Shown in pieces: positions 11,701 through 26,500 of a stretch of 64,000 nt of DNA. The number at the start of each line of letters is the position of its first letter. Within the stretch, counting starts at the first letter, position 1. A model generated the notes under the pieces. The model saw only the letters and a program-made list of their open reading frames with translations, did no database searches and had not been told where the DNA came from. The translations under genes and the position numbers were made by a program. Origin of the DNA: Xiphias gladius (taxonomy: Eukaryota > Chordata > Actinopteri > Istiophoriformes > Xiphiidae); NCBI RefSeq assembly GCF_016859285.1, contig NW_024401807.1, positions 314,501 to 378,500 on the forward strand. The letters are read 5' to 3'.

Positions 11701-14700
11701 ACAGCTAACCTACACACTGTTGCACTATGCTCACCTTAATTGTAAAGGCAGCTTTAATTCCTTTACCCAGGCTTTGAAACTTTACTCATAGAGTGTACAG
11801 TCTGGTGCACCAAATGCTTTAAACTAAATATGAAGTATAACTTTTCATTGTTATATGTTTTTTGTTTACCATTTTTACTATAATTTAGTTACTTGTTACT
11901 AAAAATCATGTTGCACTGGAGATTCAAATAGCTCTTTTTATTAAGCAAACTTGTCTTATGACATTCACCTTTACCTTGATCTACAGCTGTATTTTTGGAT
12001 TTTTAATTTTTTAAGTAGTTATAGTTCATTGTAAATTGTGCACATTATTTAATTCATCCATTTATTACATTCTTTTATACACTTTTCCGGTGTTGTTGAC
12101 ATGGATAATAAAATTGTTGGAATTAATGCAGTTTTAATGTGCAATAAAAGTATTTATGAAAATGTTGCTGTAAGGTTGTTGATGATTTTTGTTGTGCATG
12201 TCTGGTATGAATCTTAACAAAAGCAACATGCACAGTATTGTAATCATTTAAGAACACTGATGGAGGTTTTGCCTGAATTTATAATTAATTACAAGGCTAT
12301 TTCTACGTTAGCTTTAATCAATAACATAAATTAGAAAAATGTTTATTAAATGTTGCTCTCGTTGACTATTGACAACAAAGGATCAAAAGATGGATATTAG
12401 TTTGTGGTTTTCTTATGTGTGTCTTATGTACTTATCAATTTCAATGACACTGAAATTACTAATTCACCAGAGTGTCCTGTTAGATTCACTAGAGGCATAT
12501 GGTAAATTTGGAGAAACCAGGCAAGTGTCCTTTAGTTAATGGAAAGTACTGTTTAATCACGGTTTTAAAAGCTACATAAAAAATATGATCACAGATTACA
12601 AAGGCACATTAAACACGTTTTTCAATTACAAAAAAACATTACTTATGAATAAAAATAGTTTACATGAGCTGTACTACACTGACATTTTGGAAGTCTCCAT
12701 ACAAAGACATGCAATATCAATTCATTAATCTAACTGCTTTGAAATCTGTCAAATCTTCAGTACACACTAAAGAGTCTGTATGCCTAAAACATACTTCTGA
12801 TGTGGTAATAGCAGTACACATCTATTACAAGAGTCACATTTTGCTCCTGGACAGAATTTGGTCTCTCCTTTCATCAGACGAAGCTGAACTAGAAGGGGTT
12901 TTCTGGCATCATCATCACAACCTTTTTGAGAACTAAGGATGTTGTGCATGTTGTTCAACCAGATTAATGGGACCAAACACGCTGCTCCATACATGAAGTC
13001 TTCCTTCTGTTGGCACCAGTCATTTGGTTTTCACAGTGTGGAAACCGAATGACAGTAAAAGACGAACACTTTAGTTAGGACATGGTGAATCACAATGTAT
13101 CATATCCATACTGTATGCATATTCATGCATATTCAGACACTACCGTGTATGAAGTTGCAATGTTGAATGAAAAACTCCTCCATGACAAATGTTCTTCTAT
13201 ACATTGTGTATTGTAAGAACACACTTTTGTGATATGATCATTTTGTGAATGACCAGCATTTCTAAATATAGATTTATACATGTGAGTATTCATTATTTTT
13301 AAAACAGTCTTATGCATTAACAGAAGGTCCTCATATAAAATAACAGACACACCAAAGTGGAAGACAGACATCAGGGTAACGGCATCAATAACATTGGTAA
13401 ATTTCAAAGTATCATATTGGAATGAATCCCTGTTTTGAGTTTTACATGTAATTTAAGAAAGAGCTGTAGTCACTTCACATTTAGGTGAGGTAGTTTTTTT
13501 CTCCATTTTATCTGTGCGGTAATTTAAATGTTCTAATTAACTGTAGTGTTAATAACTACTTCGATCATATTTCTGGGTGTTTAATCTTCCAATCTACATT
13601 GCAGTAAATAAGTCTTACAACCTGTGAATTACTTTTAGCTCTACATCAAACTTAAGAATCAATGTATATGATTTGTGGAGGCAATGGTGTATCTCATTCG
13701 CTTGTTTAGCATCCTCATTTCCTCTCGTATCGTCTCTTTCTCACTAGAAGAGGAGAGATAAGAAAGACATAACAATATAAGTACATGGGCTAAACCTGAA
13801 TGTTTGCTGCATGTAGACAAATTCTATCAGCCACTGCTTTATCTACCACTAGGCTACTCCAGATTATGAGAGCATATTTGATTGTCCAGTAATCACAATA
13901 TTTGGGTTAACTGAAAAGGATACATTAAAAAAAAGCTATACCCTACTATCTGTCTGCTAACGACACTTGTGAACTGAGGATCTGTTCACAAAATGTGATG
14001 AATTTATTTCCTTATGTTAAATTCTACACAGCAAGCATAATTTGATGTCCACACTACATAGCTACCTGTACAATGGGCTGTACAACACGACGTTAACGAT
14101 TTGAGTGTGCAAGTTTAACATACAACCTTTTTCCACCTCTTTAATTTAAGACATATAGAAGGAAGTCAGAACTACCTAAGGAAAACATAAAAAGTTAACG
14201 TTGCTGTCTAAATCAAATTTAAATTCCCTAAATGATATGTTAACCTAAACTATCACGACATCCTGATGGACAGTTTTACTAACTTACTGTAATGCAGCGC
14301 ATTACACTAACGCAATACACTTAAACTGGGTGACATGTTTCAGAAACACAAAAAAAACGTCATTAGCCTTTAACATTTGTTAAGTTTACCTTTTTATTGG
14401 CCTTTGACTGAATAGCTACTATCACATTAATGTATGTATTAACGACCCCACAGTCCATGAATAACGCAGGTTACCTAGCCCGGTGGGGGCCAGCTACCAG
14501 TAACGTTAATTCATCTGTAAATCACATTAACTGTGATATTAATTGGAGTTCTAAATGTCTCTCCTTCTCTAGTCAAAACACCTATGAAAAACGCACCAAC
14601 TTTTGTGGTCAATTGTACACATTATACTTAAAGCTAAAATTGCATATAAAGTGCATTAAAATTGGAAACCATTAAGAAAATAAAAATTTACTTACCGAGA

Positions 14701-17459
14701 TAACTTCATATCAAAATCCCTTGAGGGTCTTTTAGTAGAACTACCCGAAGAACATGCAATAATTATGGTGAAAAGGACAAAGGAAAAATTATGGTCAAAA
14801 GGACAACCAGCACACTGATCATAAGGAGTGTATTTAGCTAATAACATCATAATGACTTGTGGAAAAAAATTTATGGACTTAGTATTTCATGAGAGAAGAT
14901 GATGCTCTTTGAATGGGAGTCTTTTGGCTTCACTTTTCAGACCCAGAGTCTACGTCCATTTTTATACTACAATCAATGGGTTGGACCGGATATGGTCAAT
15001 GTGCAAAATTGAGGACGTAGTCGAAAACCATTGCGGAACTGCTGTAAACAACTAATCTCAATGGAAAGGAGCAAAAGTGTGCTCGAAAAGTCACAAGATG
15101 ATAAAATTTGCTAATGAGCATATTTATGACATCATTGCGTCCTATTTGCATTCTACCTAGTGTCAGCTGGGCAAAATGCAATGCAATTATCTGTTTGCTT
15201 ATCTCCTACTCGCTGTGTTTACATACACAGTAATTTAAAACAGCCGAATTCCTATTTAAGCTGTTCTCATTTTCATGTTTTTATGTTTCTGTTGTCAGAC
15301 AGAAGTATGAAACAGTGACTGAAATGTTGCCCATTAAGACTACATGTTAAGCAGCAGTCGCTTCCAAGACATTTCCTAGCTGCTGCTCTACACTGCTAAA
15401 CAAATATGACGTCATTTGACAAAGTCACTGTGCACATTGGTTAAAGACAACGGTTGTGCTGTGATTCCAGCTATATTTACTTGTAAAATGATCACTCAGA
15501 GAGAACATTGGAAGTTCATTCACATCTATGTCAGCTGTCCTGCGGTGAATTGAATGCGACACACAGAGATGTGCGCCTGTGCAGGTAAAAACCAACTTTG
15601 CACTCGCAGGGCAACTCTCCTCAACGGAAAATAGCTAAGGTTTGTCCAAAAAGTCGATAGGTGCTTTTTTGAAAAAAGTTAGTAAATGTAGGCACTATTC
15701 TTTCTGAAAGAGCAACAGCTAATGGGGAAACTCCAACAATTACCCGGCTGACCAATGGTAATTTCATTACTCAGTTACGTGGGATTCAGCTAATCAATCA
15801 TCTAACTTCATCACTCAGTCAGTGACAGACAATCGCATTTGCAGTGCTTACATAGACTTAGCTCTGAACTGAGTGTAGCAGCTTTACCCAGCAACAGACT
15901 GAAGAGTCAGTAGTATAATTGCTTATTCGTGTTCATACTGAAGTGCATTTGAAAAGCGATGCAATGACTTGGCTTTGAAACAAAAGTGACTATGAATCTA
16001 CGAAATTAAGAAAAGTGATTTTTAATTCTTTTAGAATTTCCATCTCAAGTTACCGCAACAAAAAAAAAAGATTAAAGTTGATAGGAAGAAATCTGTATGT
16101 AAAAGTTAGTCCAGTGCAACATTAATGTGTCAGAAAAGTAAGTCATTTGAGAAAGGAGGACTAAATGCCTATTGAGGTAAAGTCAACTCTATCTTTCAGT
16201 TGCAGTCACCGATTTGGCACCCAGCATTCCACATTTCCTGAGGATTGAAATTGGAGGAGTCAGTTCGGAAGCCACTGGGATAAACCCTGGTCAACTGCCG
16301 TGAGTTATGGTGCACAAACTCTGCCCCTAAAATAGAGATAATACATCAGAAGTATAGTTAAAGTTGACAAATAGGGTGTGACTAAGCCACTGATACTTGT
16401 AATTGCTATCATAAATAAAGAAAAAGTTTGTCATTTTCATGCTGAAAATTTCCCCTAAATTATAAGTATTAATCACTTTACCTTGGAATGTTTTTGTATT
16501 TCATTGAAACAAAATTATTATATTTAAAGCATAAAAAAAATATCTGCTGTAGACAGAACAAAAGTCCTCAAACCATCAATATAATACTTGTCAAACCCTA
16601 GAATTTACAGTATCTATTATCAGCCACACATTTAAAATTTAAAGAGAAAAATGATTTGACTGGACTCACCAGCCTCTCTCAGGTGTTTGCGGGCTTTAGA
16701 CTCTGTGAAAGAGGCCACCTCATAGAACTTAGAGTGGATGCGGGAGTGTTTGAAGCTGCTGAAGTGGACGCTTTTGCAGTAAACAACATAGTCTGACAGC
16801 TCTTTGGACAGATGCTGCTTTGACTTCTGAGGCAAAAGAAGACAAAAGACAGAAAAGAAAAGGCACTGATAAGTCCATAGGTAAATATATAAGAGTAGTT
16901 TGTAAAAGTAATCAGCAACTTTTGCTGGGACAATGCAAGAAAACATAGAGCCATGTCATTGAAGCTTCTACTGTTCCGAAGGGCTTCAAACACTATGTTT
17001 TACAGTAAATTATTCTATGAGCAGAGGAAACATAAAAATTCCCAGGCTTTCAGAGTTCAAGTGTTAAGGCAACAGGTTAGCTGACTCAAATGTACAAACA
17101 CTGGCAAGGCAGTTTCAAATACACTTCATTAGAACGGCTTGTCATGGATTGTCACACTGCAAAAAACAGCATCAATGAAGATATGGAAAGATGGCTGGTG
17201 GTGTTCTACTCTTGTTTTAGTGTCATATGTATATTTGTGTCAAAAGTGCTCCACCGACACATACTACTCCCCACCACATATGACAAAGCTTACTGATACT
17301 GTATATGCTTCTGCTTTGGTAACATATTCCTAGTAACACATATCACTGCTGTAGCACTGACATATACTACTTCTTACATTAAATTAATAAATAAATAATA
17401 TATTTTGACATAATACCCATTTGCATATAGTTACTGTAAATGGTTAAAATGGCACAGAC

Positions 17460-17501
<42 letters not shown>

Positions 17502-20500
17502 GCAGTGGGTGTTGAGCAGGATCATAGAGGTTTCTTCAGTTCTACTAACTGATGGGATGTTCTGAGCTATTTAAGACTCTTTAGGTCATTAACAGCTTTG
17601 GTCATTGAGGTTGACCCATTAAACTCAACTGACTGTTACTTAAGTCCCAAACACGTAATAGGATAAACCCTTATGTTGCAAAGGAATCCTGGGTGGAAGC
17701 ACTAGGCCCATCAAAACCTCGAGGCAACCTCTTCTTAAATTGTGTAAATGATACTCACCCACAATGCCAAGCAAAAGCAGCGGTGCTGCCTGGGTACCTT
17801 TTATGACAAAAAATATCAGAAGTGTGGTGGGCTCAAAAAGCACTATGACAGTGAAACCCGCAGAGCACCTCCACATGTACATCTGCTTGCTTCCAAATGA
17901 AAGCTGATTTGGCTGGTCAACCTAGGCTTTTGAGCGTCACCGCCCACCTTCACTTGTTTACCAGAGAGCAAAAAAAGGCCATCTCTCCAGAAACCTAAAC
18001 ATCCAACAGGGGCACCATTGAGTTCACATCACTGCCAAACCTGACGCTGACCTCACCTCTGATGACCATGTTGACAGGATCCCAGTATGGTGTTTTATGC
18101 TTCTCAGCGGCTTGTCAATAAACATGACTCTAAGTCCCCAATGATTCCTTTACTGCAATGGACATAAATGCACTTTCAACATCAAACATAATGCTCTAAA
18201 GTCTTATGACCAAAGCCTGTAACATCAATACAAATCCATATGACATGATATATTTAATGATAACTTCTGATGATGAGTTATGTTGCCATTCAAAATGCCA
18301 ACATTTCAAGTGATTCATTTTTATGTTTTACGAATGCATCCAAAAAGGCCAGACTTGATATTAAATTTTAGCCTTACTTAAAAGACTCTACATGACAGTA
18401 TTTACCAATAGAGGTGATTGTTGGCTGCAATTAGTGCTGTTCAGTTTATCAAGTATCCAATTTCAGAAGAAACTGTACAACTTCAACTTGCCCAACTTAA
18501 CTTACTTTGACCTAGCCTGGCATGGTATGGTTTCATCGGGTGTGACATGACAGAATGGGAGGTCAGATCCTTTGTCCATCCCTTTTCAATACACAGTATG
18601 TCTTGTCTACTTGCGCAGTTGACATGCACAGTGGTGGAAGAATTGAATTTCCTTTAGTCGTGCAAGAGTTGATGTACATTGTTCCATTCAGTAAGATGCA
18701 AAAGATAAATATTATTTTTCTAAGTCCTGTGTTTTCAAGTTTTAAAAGGAGTTTAGTTCAGTTCACTTGAGATCTGGCCTGGCTGGGGGCAGGACACCAG
18801 TATCACGGCAAAGCGATTAAGCTTCAGTCTCTCTTTCTCACTTGTCCCTGCTTGCCTCTGTCTCTTCCTGCTATCACAGTGTCAACAGATCACCTTATCT
18901 AACACCCAGTCTCTGCTCCTTGCCCTTCAATCATCTGTATTTTTCATGAGGGATGACAGAAGTTTATGCAATCCTTACCTTAGAAAAGCAATTGAAAGTG
19001 CTGATCTGGTGCTTTCTCATTTATGTCTGTAATCTATATTTTTTTAATTAAAAAATTTGAATTACTAATATTTTCAGTGATTTACAGGCTAATATAGACT
19101 TTCAAATAAAAATGCAAAAAAGTTAGTTGGGATAACATCACTTTATATGCAAATAAACTGTGTTATACCTAATCACCTGCTTCTGTTTGTTTGTTCATTT
19201 GGTAATTTGTCAGCAGGATAACACAAAAAGTACTAAACTGATTTGCACTGAACTTGGTGGAGGGACTGGGAATGGATAAGGAAAGAACCCATTATATTTA
19301 GGGTCAGATCCGGATCATTTACTATGAATTTGAATTTTTTCTCTGTAGTCTCTTGCTGATAATTTTATTTGACATTGGCCTTGGCGGAGGTTCTACTGAG
19401 CACATTTTCTAGTTTCTTACATGTTTTTGCTGTATTTGTGTGTATAAATAGAGAAGCAATATTTTACAATCTCGTTAAATTGACAAAATGAGAAGTCAGA
19501 CTTATGACTGAGTTTGTGGTAAAAAATGGAAATATTCATGTGCGTTACGGACACTTTAAAAGGTGTTAAAACAAAAATAAAAATGAGGGCAGAGAAAGTT
19601 GCCATAAACATAGATTTCAGAGGGTTAAATTTCAAAACATTAACAGTGAGCTGGGAGAAATTTAACAATTTAAAGTTGCTATAGTGCAAAATAGAAGGAA
19701 AACCAAGTAGTGTATCATTATATGTGTACTGGATGTTACAACAATAGTAATGAAAGATGGTTGTATCTTTATGTAAAATAAAAGAAGCAGACTGAGATTA
19801 AATGAGACCGTGTAGTTTTCTTGGAAGGCTTGGATGTGACAGTTCAAAGAATGGGGGTTGATACAGAATAAAGTAACGATTCTAATTATTGTACTTAATT
19901 TTTGCTAGATGGACTGGCATTGGCCAAACGACACAAAATCTTCAAAGCGAAGCCATAGTAATATTAGTAATAATGGTGGTAATAATTGAAAAGTTATAAA
20001 AAATATTTGGAGGCACTTTCTGCATCTTCTTATTTAATTTGTTGTTGCTTTGGCTTACAAAATAGATGAGCTACTGGTTGCCCATATTGATTTCTATCAA
20101 TATGGGCAACCAGTAGCTCATCTATCTTGAAAAACAAGGGGCAAAGAAGAATAAAAGACACAACGAAAAATCTACAGAGTAGCATCACATTAAGGAAATA
20201 CGGTGCAAAATGGTAAAAAGCACATATGGCACAAAGGCAACTGGCAAAAAGCACAACCGGCAAAGAGAAAGGTGCAAAGAAATCTGGCTGACATTGTCTG
20301 CTGTTGTGGCCCATCCACCTTAAGATTGGACGTGATGTGCATTCTTAGATGCTTTTCTATTCACCACAGTTGTAAAAACAGGTATATGAGTTACCCTAGC
20401 CTTTCTGTCAGCTCCAACCGGTGACCTCTGACCTCGTTCATCAGCATTAGTCGGACAATTATTTTCATATTATTTCAGACATGTGATGAAAAGGACAAAT

Positions 20501-23500
20501 CTCCTGTTGCATTGCTTCAGGAATGTGGCCTTTGATTTATGGGAGGTATCTGTTAAGAAAGTGGGACAGAGAAGAAGGGGGAGGAATGCTGTGATTGTGT
20601 GTCCAGTAGGTCCATTGTATGACCAAGGGCTCACACTTTAATGATAATCATTTTTTTCTTCATGTTGTCTTCTATGAGGGAAGTAACAGTCAAATATTAA
20701 TCAAAGATGAGCCCTATCGTGGTGGGATGAACTCTGTTCCAATCCATGGAGGCTTTGCTTGCTTAATCCCATTGTTCTTGTGTCCTTTTGACCCATGAGC
20801 TGGTCATCTCTCTGATGTGCTAAAAGCTGATCTGTTTTTATCCATTTGATGGTTTAATTGTGGGAAGGCCGGAAGGGACACCTTTTTGGTCCATAACTCT
20901 GAATGGCCATACAACGAGCTCTTTAATAGCTTAGGAACTGAGGTCAGCCCATGTCCGCTACAGCAGGTTGGGTCCATGGATTCATGCTGTTGACACCAAA
21001 CTTGACCCTACCACCTGTGTGCCTCAGCAGAAATCCAGATTCCTCAGAACATGATACGTTTTTCAACTTTCCTGTCTTCAACTGTCTAGTTTTGGTGAGC
21101 CTGTGCCCACTTCAGCCCCAGATTTCTCTTTTTGGCTGACAGTAGTGGAACCTGACATGGTCTTCTGCTGTTGTAGCCTATCCACCTCAAGGTTGGACTT
21201 GTTGCACATTCTGAGATGCTTTTCTGTTCACCAAATGCAAAGAGTGGTTATCTGAGTTGCCATAGCCTTTCTGTCAGCTCAAGCCAGTCTGACCATTCTC
21301 CTCTGATCTTTCTCATTAGCAAGATCACATTTTTCCCCATTCTGATGTTTGATGTAAAAATTAACTGAATCTACAAAAAAAAGAAAAACATTTTGGGCTG
21401 CAGTTACATGCAATTAAAAACACAAGCTTGGTACCCTGCCTTTGTTTCAGTCATCTCTCTACTGCACACTTAACACATATACAGATAAAGGCATAAAATG
21501 TCCGAAAGAATGTTTAAAGAAAACGACAGATGTTACACTGCTGGTGTACAAACCTGTACTGACTGAAACTGATGCACATTTGGACAGCTACAAAATGTAG
21601 GTGAATAGTGGGTCACGTAAGGAACAATATGATAGAACTGTAAAGGGGTGGGTGTGTTGGTGGTTATGAGGTATCTATCTTGATGTCGATACACATGCTG
21701 TAAGTCAAATGAAAATTGTAATAGTGTCACAAAAGAGCATGATGCATTTCAAACCTCAAAAAGACTGCTGCTGGTCTGGATACCTGAGTTTATCTTCTTA
21801 ATGAATTCAGACAAACAACATTCATGCAGCTGCTCTGCTCTTCAATATTCTGCCTCATATTCATGTATTTACATTCACACAGGGAACTGTATAACCATCC
21901 TCTTTACTTGAGGCAACCAAAAGCACTTCTGGAGCAGTAGAGGGTTCAATGCCACCTCCACTGGCACCTTGGCACAATTTTTTAAGGTGGGTGAAAGCCA
22001 TTAAATGTGTCTACTGAAACAGATTAAGAATGCTTCACAGATTCTAACAGGCAACCCTCTAATCCATCCCACAGTTGCTGGAATTCTAAAGAATTTTGTA
22101 AATAACCTGGACTAAACTATGAAATGATATTCCACTGTAAATCACTAAATTAAATTAGTTCCACGTTCATTCAATACACACATTGAAATCAGAACATTTG
22201 ACTACGCAATTTGAGAAAAAAGAAATGTCTGGTAATAATCAATGCATTCTCAAAAATGAATGGATAAACCCAACCAAACATAAACAACAAAACATATTAT
22301 TCCCAAAATTATATAAAAAAAAAACACATGTAAAAAGATATGGACAAGAACAGAGGATTTACAGGGATCAATAAGGAGCAAAAAATCTACTAAATGATCA
22401 GCTTAAAAATACATATGTTCCATTGACCAAAAGACTTATCATCCGGCAATATGCAGGCTTAGTGGAATAAGAAAGAAGAGTAGTGGCACTATTAAAGAAC
22501 AGGATGGAAGAACCATGAAGAAAATGGAAGAAAATGTGACCATGGATAAAGGATCTAATAAATGGAACAAAACACAACAACAACCAATGGAAATAAATTT
22601 AATGAAAAATATAAACCTGAATTAAAACAGAACATGAATGGAAAAAATGAATGGGAAAATGACAAAAAAATGAAGAAAAAAAAAAACAGAAAAAATGCAA
22701 AAAAAATAAAAGAAAAGAATTCCAAAAGAGTTTGCAGGTACCACAAAACCCAGGCGACTGGGTGCTACAGGGAGAATTGTTAAAAAGAAAAGTGGAGAAA
22801 AATTAAGTGGGAAGAAGCCAAAAGGAAATATCATATCAAACCCAAGTAAAAATTATAAACATTAAAGATAGCGGAAAGATCACACTGCACACAAAACACA
22901 GCGTCACAGAATGACACTGACAGAAAATGGAGAACAGGAAACTGCACAACAGGACACTACACTGAACAGAAATTGGAGACAGAGAAATCAGGAGAAGTGG
23001 ACTTGACTGTCTAAAATCACAATATTAAAAGAACCCAGAGAAGAAATTACAAGACGCTAAATGGCAGACCTCATAATGCTATCTATTTCTGCTATGTGCT
23101 ATGGTAACATCTCCCCTGGTATGGTACTTTTTCTCCTGGTATGGTTAAAAAGTACTGAAAAATAGTACTTGAACAACCAAAGTCCAAGAAATTAAAAATC
23201 AACTGAAAACATCACGTCCAAACTATGTTAAAACTCTGACAGGAAACTTCAAGGACTGAAAAAATATGTCTATGCTATAACTCCAACACCACATCCCTAC
23301 GAATCTATCTATACGTTTGCTATATAGCGAATTGCTATTGGCACTATTGAAAATGCTATATGCAAAAAATGGCATAGCGGATTGGTGCTTCTATTATTTA
23401 TACCCATAAACACCTAAACCCTTTAGACAATGACTACTGAGTATTAATTTACAAAAATATATTACAAAAGCTGTATAAACATTTGGCACCTCAGAATTTT

Positions 23501-26500
23501 TTTTGCAGAAAACATTTGGAGGAGTGAAAAGGCTGGACTCAGTTATAGTTGGTTATAATCAGTTATGCTTTTTGTCATTAATTATCATGGCAAGACCGCT
23601 GACAGAACCAGCAGCAACGAGACAGGCACAGAACCACGCCACACCACAGGTACGACCCACCGACATACAAAGGTTTTGCTGGCACTGACCCATGCTTTAG
23701 TCTGTCCCTGTCAACACAAGCATCCCCATACTCAACACACTCAAGACGAAAAAAAGGAGGCGAAAAAAAAAAAGAAAAGCAAAAAAGGCCAAAAAAAACT
23801 CAAAAAAGTAAAACAAAAAAAAAAACAAAAAGGAAAACAAAGGGAAAACAAACAACAGGAAACACTGAGTCAGGCAAAACAACTGGAGCAAACAGAACGA
23901 ACTGGCCAGTTCCAGACAGGATGTTCCAAAATCGTAGATATCTCAGCTAGAGGTATTAGTACTAGTTGTTCACTAGTAAGGCCACCAAATAAATGACTCA
24001 GAAATCTGTGTAAAAATAAATGTGTAATAAAGACTGTCAGGCATGGGACAATGTATCCACTTACCATCCTCTTGGCAGACCACTTTCACGCACCAAATAA
24101 AAGTAGCAGGAAACAGGAGCCTGTCTTAATGTCTGTGTCACAGGGGAAAAAAAGAACAGAGGATGTAGGTTCATTCACATGGTTCATGGTGTCTCCACCT
24201 AGCAACAGTGAAACAACACACAGGGGGCTCATCATGGCTCTGGTGGCTCTGTGGTGGTGGTGTGGAGGACAGAACGATCAGAGATCGTTTTCCCATGGAC
24301 TCATCAGGTCTGTCTGTGTGCTCTCTTCTTACTTACTACCAGTCATCCCTGAGCTGAATGAACCTGCTCACCAACAGCGATCGGGTGAGAAGCCCTTGTG
24401 GAAAAAATGGAAATCTAACACAACGAGGTTTGAAGCAGTTCATCAGCAAGCAGCAGCCACCCTCCTAAATGCGTTCCAGAAGAATAATAGCCGACACATG
24501 ATTAGCCGAGAAAAGAGGGAGTGTGTGTCATTGTGGGGGAGCGATGTTATGCGTTCATTCCCCTAATAACACCGCTGCAGATGTATTCTGCACAGGAGGT
24601 ACTGCAGCTGCAAGAGACAGTACCCCGATAAGTTTTGTTTCTTGACCCGTCCCCCTGAGACGGGTAGAGGCATCGATGAATTGTGTAGCTATGCAACAAC
24701 ATCTAACCCCCTACTGAAAAAAAAAAAAAAGGAGCAAGGCTGCTGAGAAAAACTCAGCGGGGGAGAGATTAACTGAGAGCACTCTCTGTCCGTTCTCCTT
24801 GCAAGTATTTAACCTCTAAGCAAGAGCCATTTAATCAAAAGGAGTGCCTTTACTTTGGGCTGGTCTGCATAATCTATTAAGTGTTCCATTAATACATTAA
24901 AATCCACTTCCGGATTTGCCTCAGCGTTGCATCATTAACCTAAAAATGACTGAAATTAAAGGATCCTGTGTCTATATTAGGCTGGTTCGTCAGACTGTGT
25001 ATAATAGCCTTTCTGGGCTTGAGGCCAAAAAGTTGTACCACAACTTGCCCTACCTTAACCCTGCGACGGACGCTCTCACGGTGGAGGTTATCCTCATCAA
25101 TTTCAGCCACCTCATCTTCATCGCTGACCTCCCCAGTAAGAGAGTCCTCCCCTATCCCATTGAAATTCTCCTCCAGTCCGTCAATTTTCTTGGCCTTCAG
25201 CAGAATCTTCCCCTTCAGATCCTGATAAGAAAGTCAAACGAAATCCCAGGGTCATCCTTAACATCCAGTTTCATTTTCAAACAATTCATGTGTGTTAAAT
25301 CATGTTCAGAGAGTAGTTGTTGGAGTTGTTAAAACGGCCATATAAAATGGCTACTGGACTACTCAGTCATATTCTCAAACATTGCAGGAAGGGAAAAATA
25401 TTGTGGTGTTGAATAATTCTAGTGCCAGTGTTGCATGTTGACACAGATCTTATGGCCCAAGAGGCTCTGAAAATCTTTGGGGTGAAAGTGAGGGTGCCCT
25501 CTGAGTCACTGTGAGCTCTGATAGTGTCTAAGGGATCAGGTTGCTTAACCAAGCAGGAGACAACCACTGTTAACATCACCTCCATGCTGGATCTCACAGC
25601 CATGGTTGATTGTTTTGTTTTTTTCATCTGTCATTACACTTTTATTAAAAATGTCTGACAGCAACTCTGAGAGGAAACATATAATGAAGTTTGACCAAAT
25701 ATATAAATATATATGTACATAACACAGTGACATAATTTTCAGAATTTTGCCTTTGTACACCACCACAATGGCACAATGGATTTGAAATGAAGCGATCAAG
25801 ATGTGATTGAAGTGTAGACTTTCAACTTTAATTCAGGGGGTATGACAAAAATATAGCATTAAGCATTAAGGAATTACAGCCATTTTGGTGTGGCCTGTTC
25901 TCACATTATTTCATGACAAATTAAGCAGATAAAGGGTCTGGAGTTGATTCCAAATATAGAATTTACATTTGGTAACTGTTCATGGGAACTCTTAATATGC
26001 GGTACAAAGAGGTGTCAATGCAAGTGAAGGAGGCCAGGCTGAACAAACAAAACGAACCTATCAGACAAATGGCAGAAACTTTAAGAGTGGCCAAATCAAC
26101 AATTTGGGTCATTCTTAAAAAGAAGGAATGGACTGGCAAGCTCAGCAACACCAAAACCCCTTGGAAACCAATGAAGACAACTAAAATGGATGATCGCAGA
26201 ATTCTTTCCTTGGTAAAGAGAAACCGTTCGCAACATCTAGGTAGGTCAAGAGTACTCCCGAGGAGGTAGGCGTATCATTGTCAGAGTCTACAATCAAGAG
26301 ATGCCTTCATTAATGTAAATACAGAGGGTTTACCACAAGGTGCAAACCACTGGTTGCACTTCACAACAGAAAAGCCAGATTACACTTTGCCAGAAAAACA
26401 TGGGTTACGGGTGTTTATTGATGATGTGACCGCTGATAGAAGTATCAGGATGAAATCTGAAGTGTATAGGGCTATACTATCAGATTCAGCCAAATGCTGC

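Larger units (their letters stand above)
8827..16826 (-). other. plcd4: plcd4 catalytic Y-domain exons (coding exons 10-12)
   Basis: Exons 16670-16826, 16210-16326 and 8827-9005. Diagnostic segments are [26 protein letters not shown] (Ser520), [17 protein letters not shown] (Arg547 and Tyr549), MWNAGCQ and [17 protein letters not shown]. The first AG/GT boundaries are canonical, and the phase is 1 across the 7.2-kb intron that splits the CQ..VALNFQT segment. Confidence 0.95.
16827..25053. other. plcd4 intron 9 (8.2 kb)
   Basis: It contains the (TAA)n run at 17461-17500, a dispersed repeat at 19185-19400, the perfect hairpin at 20062-20125, paired copies of another dispersed repeat (20290-20480 and 20950-21365) and two strongly A-rich tracts (22200-22860 and 23745-23860). 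No plcd4 exon is missing, because the flanking exons join in phase. Confidence 0.6.

Noticed and set aside
22555..22834. Phe-rich and Lys-rich ORFs on opposite strands
   Set aside because: Compositional products of an A-rich tract.
23565..23996. 143-aa lysine-rich plus-strand ORF
   Set aside because: Coding only through an A-rich tract; no domain, no splice signals and equally long low-complexity ORFs on the other strand.
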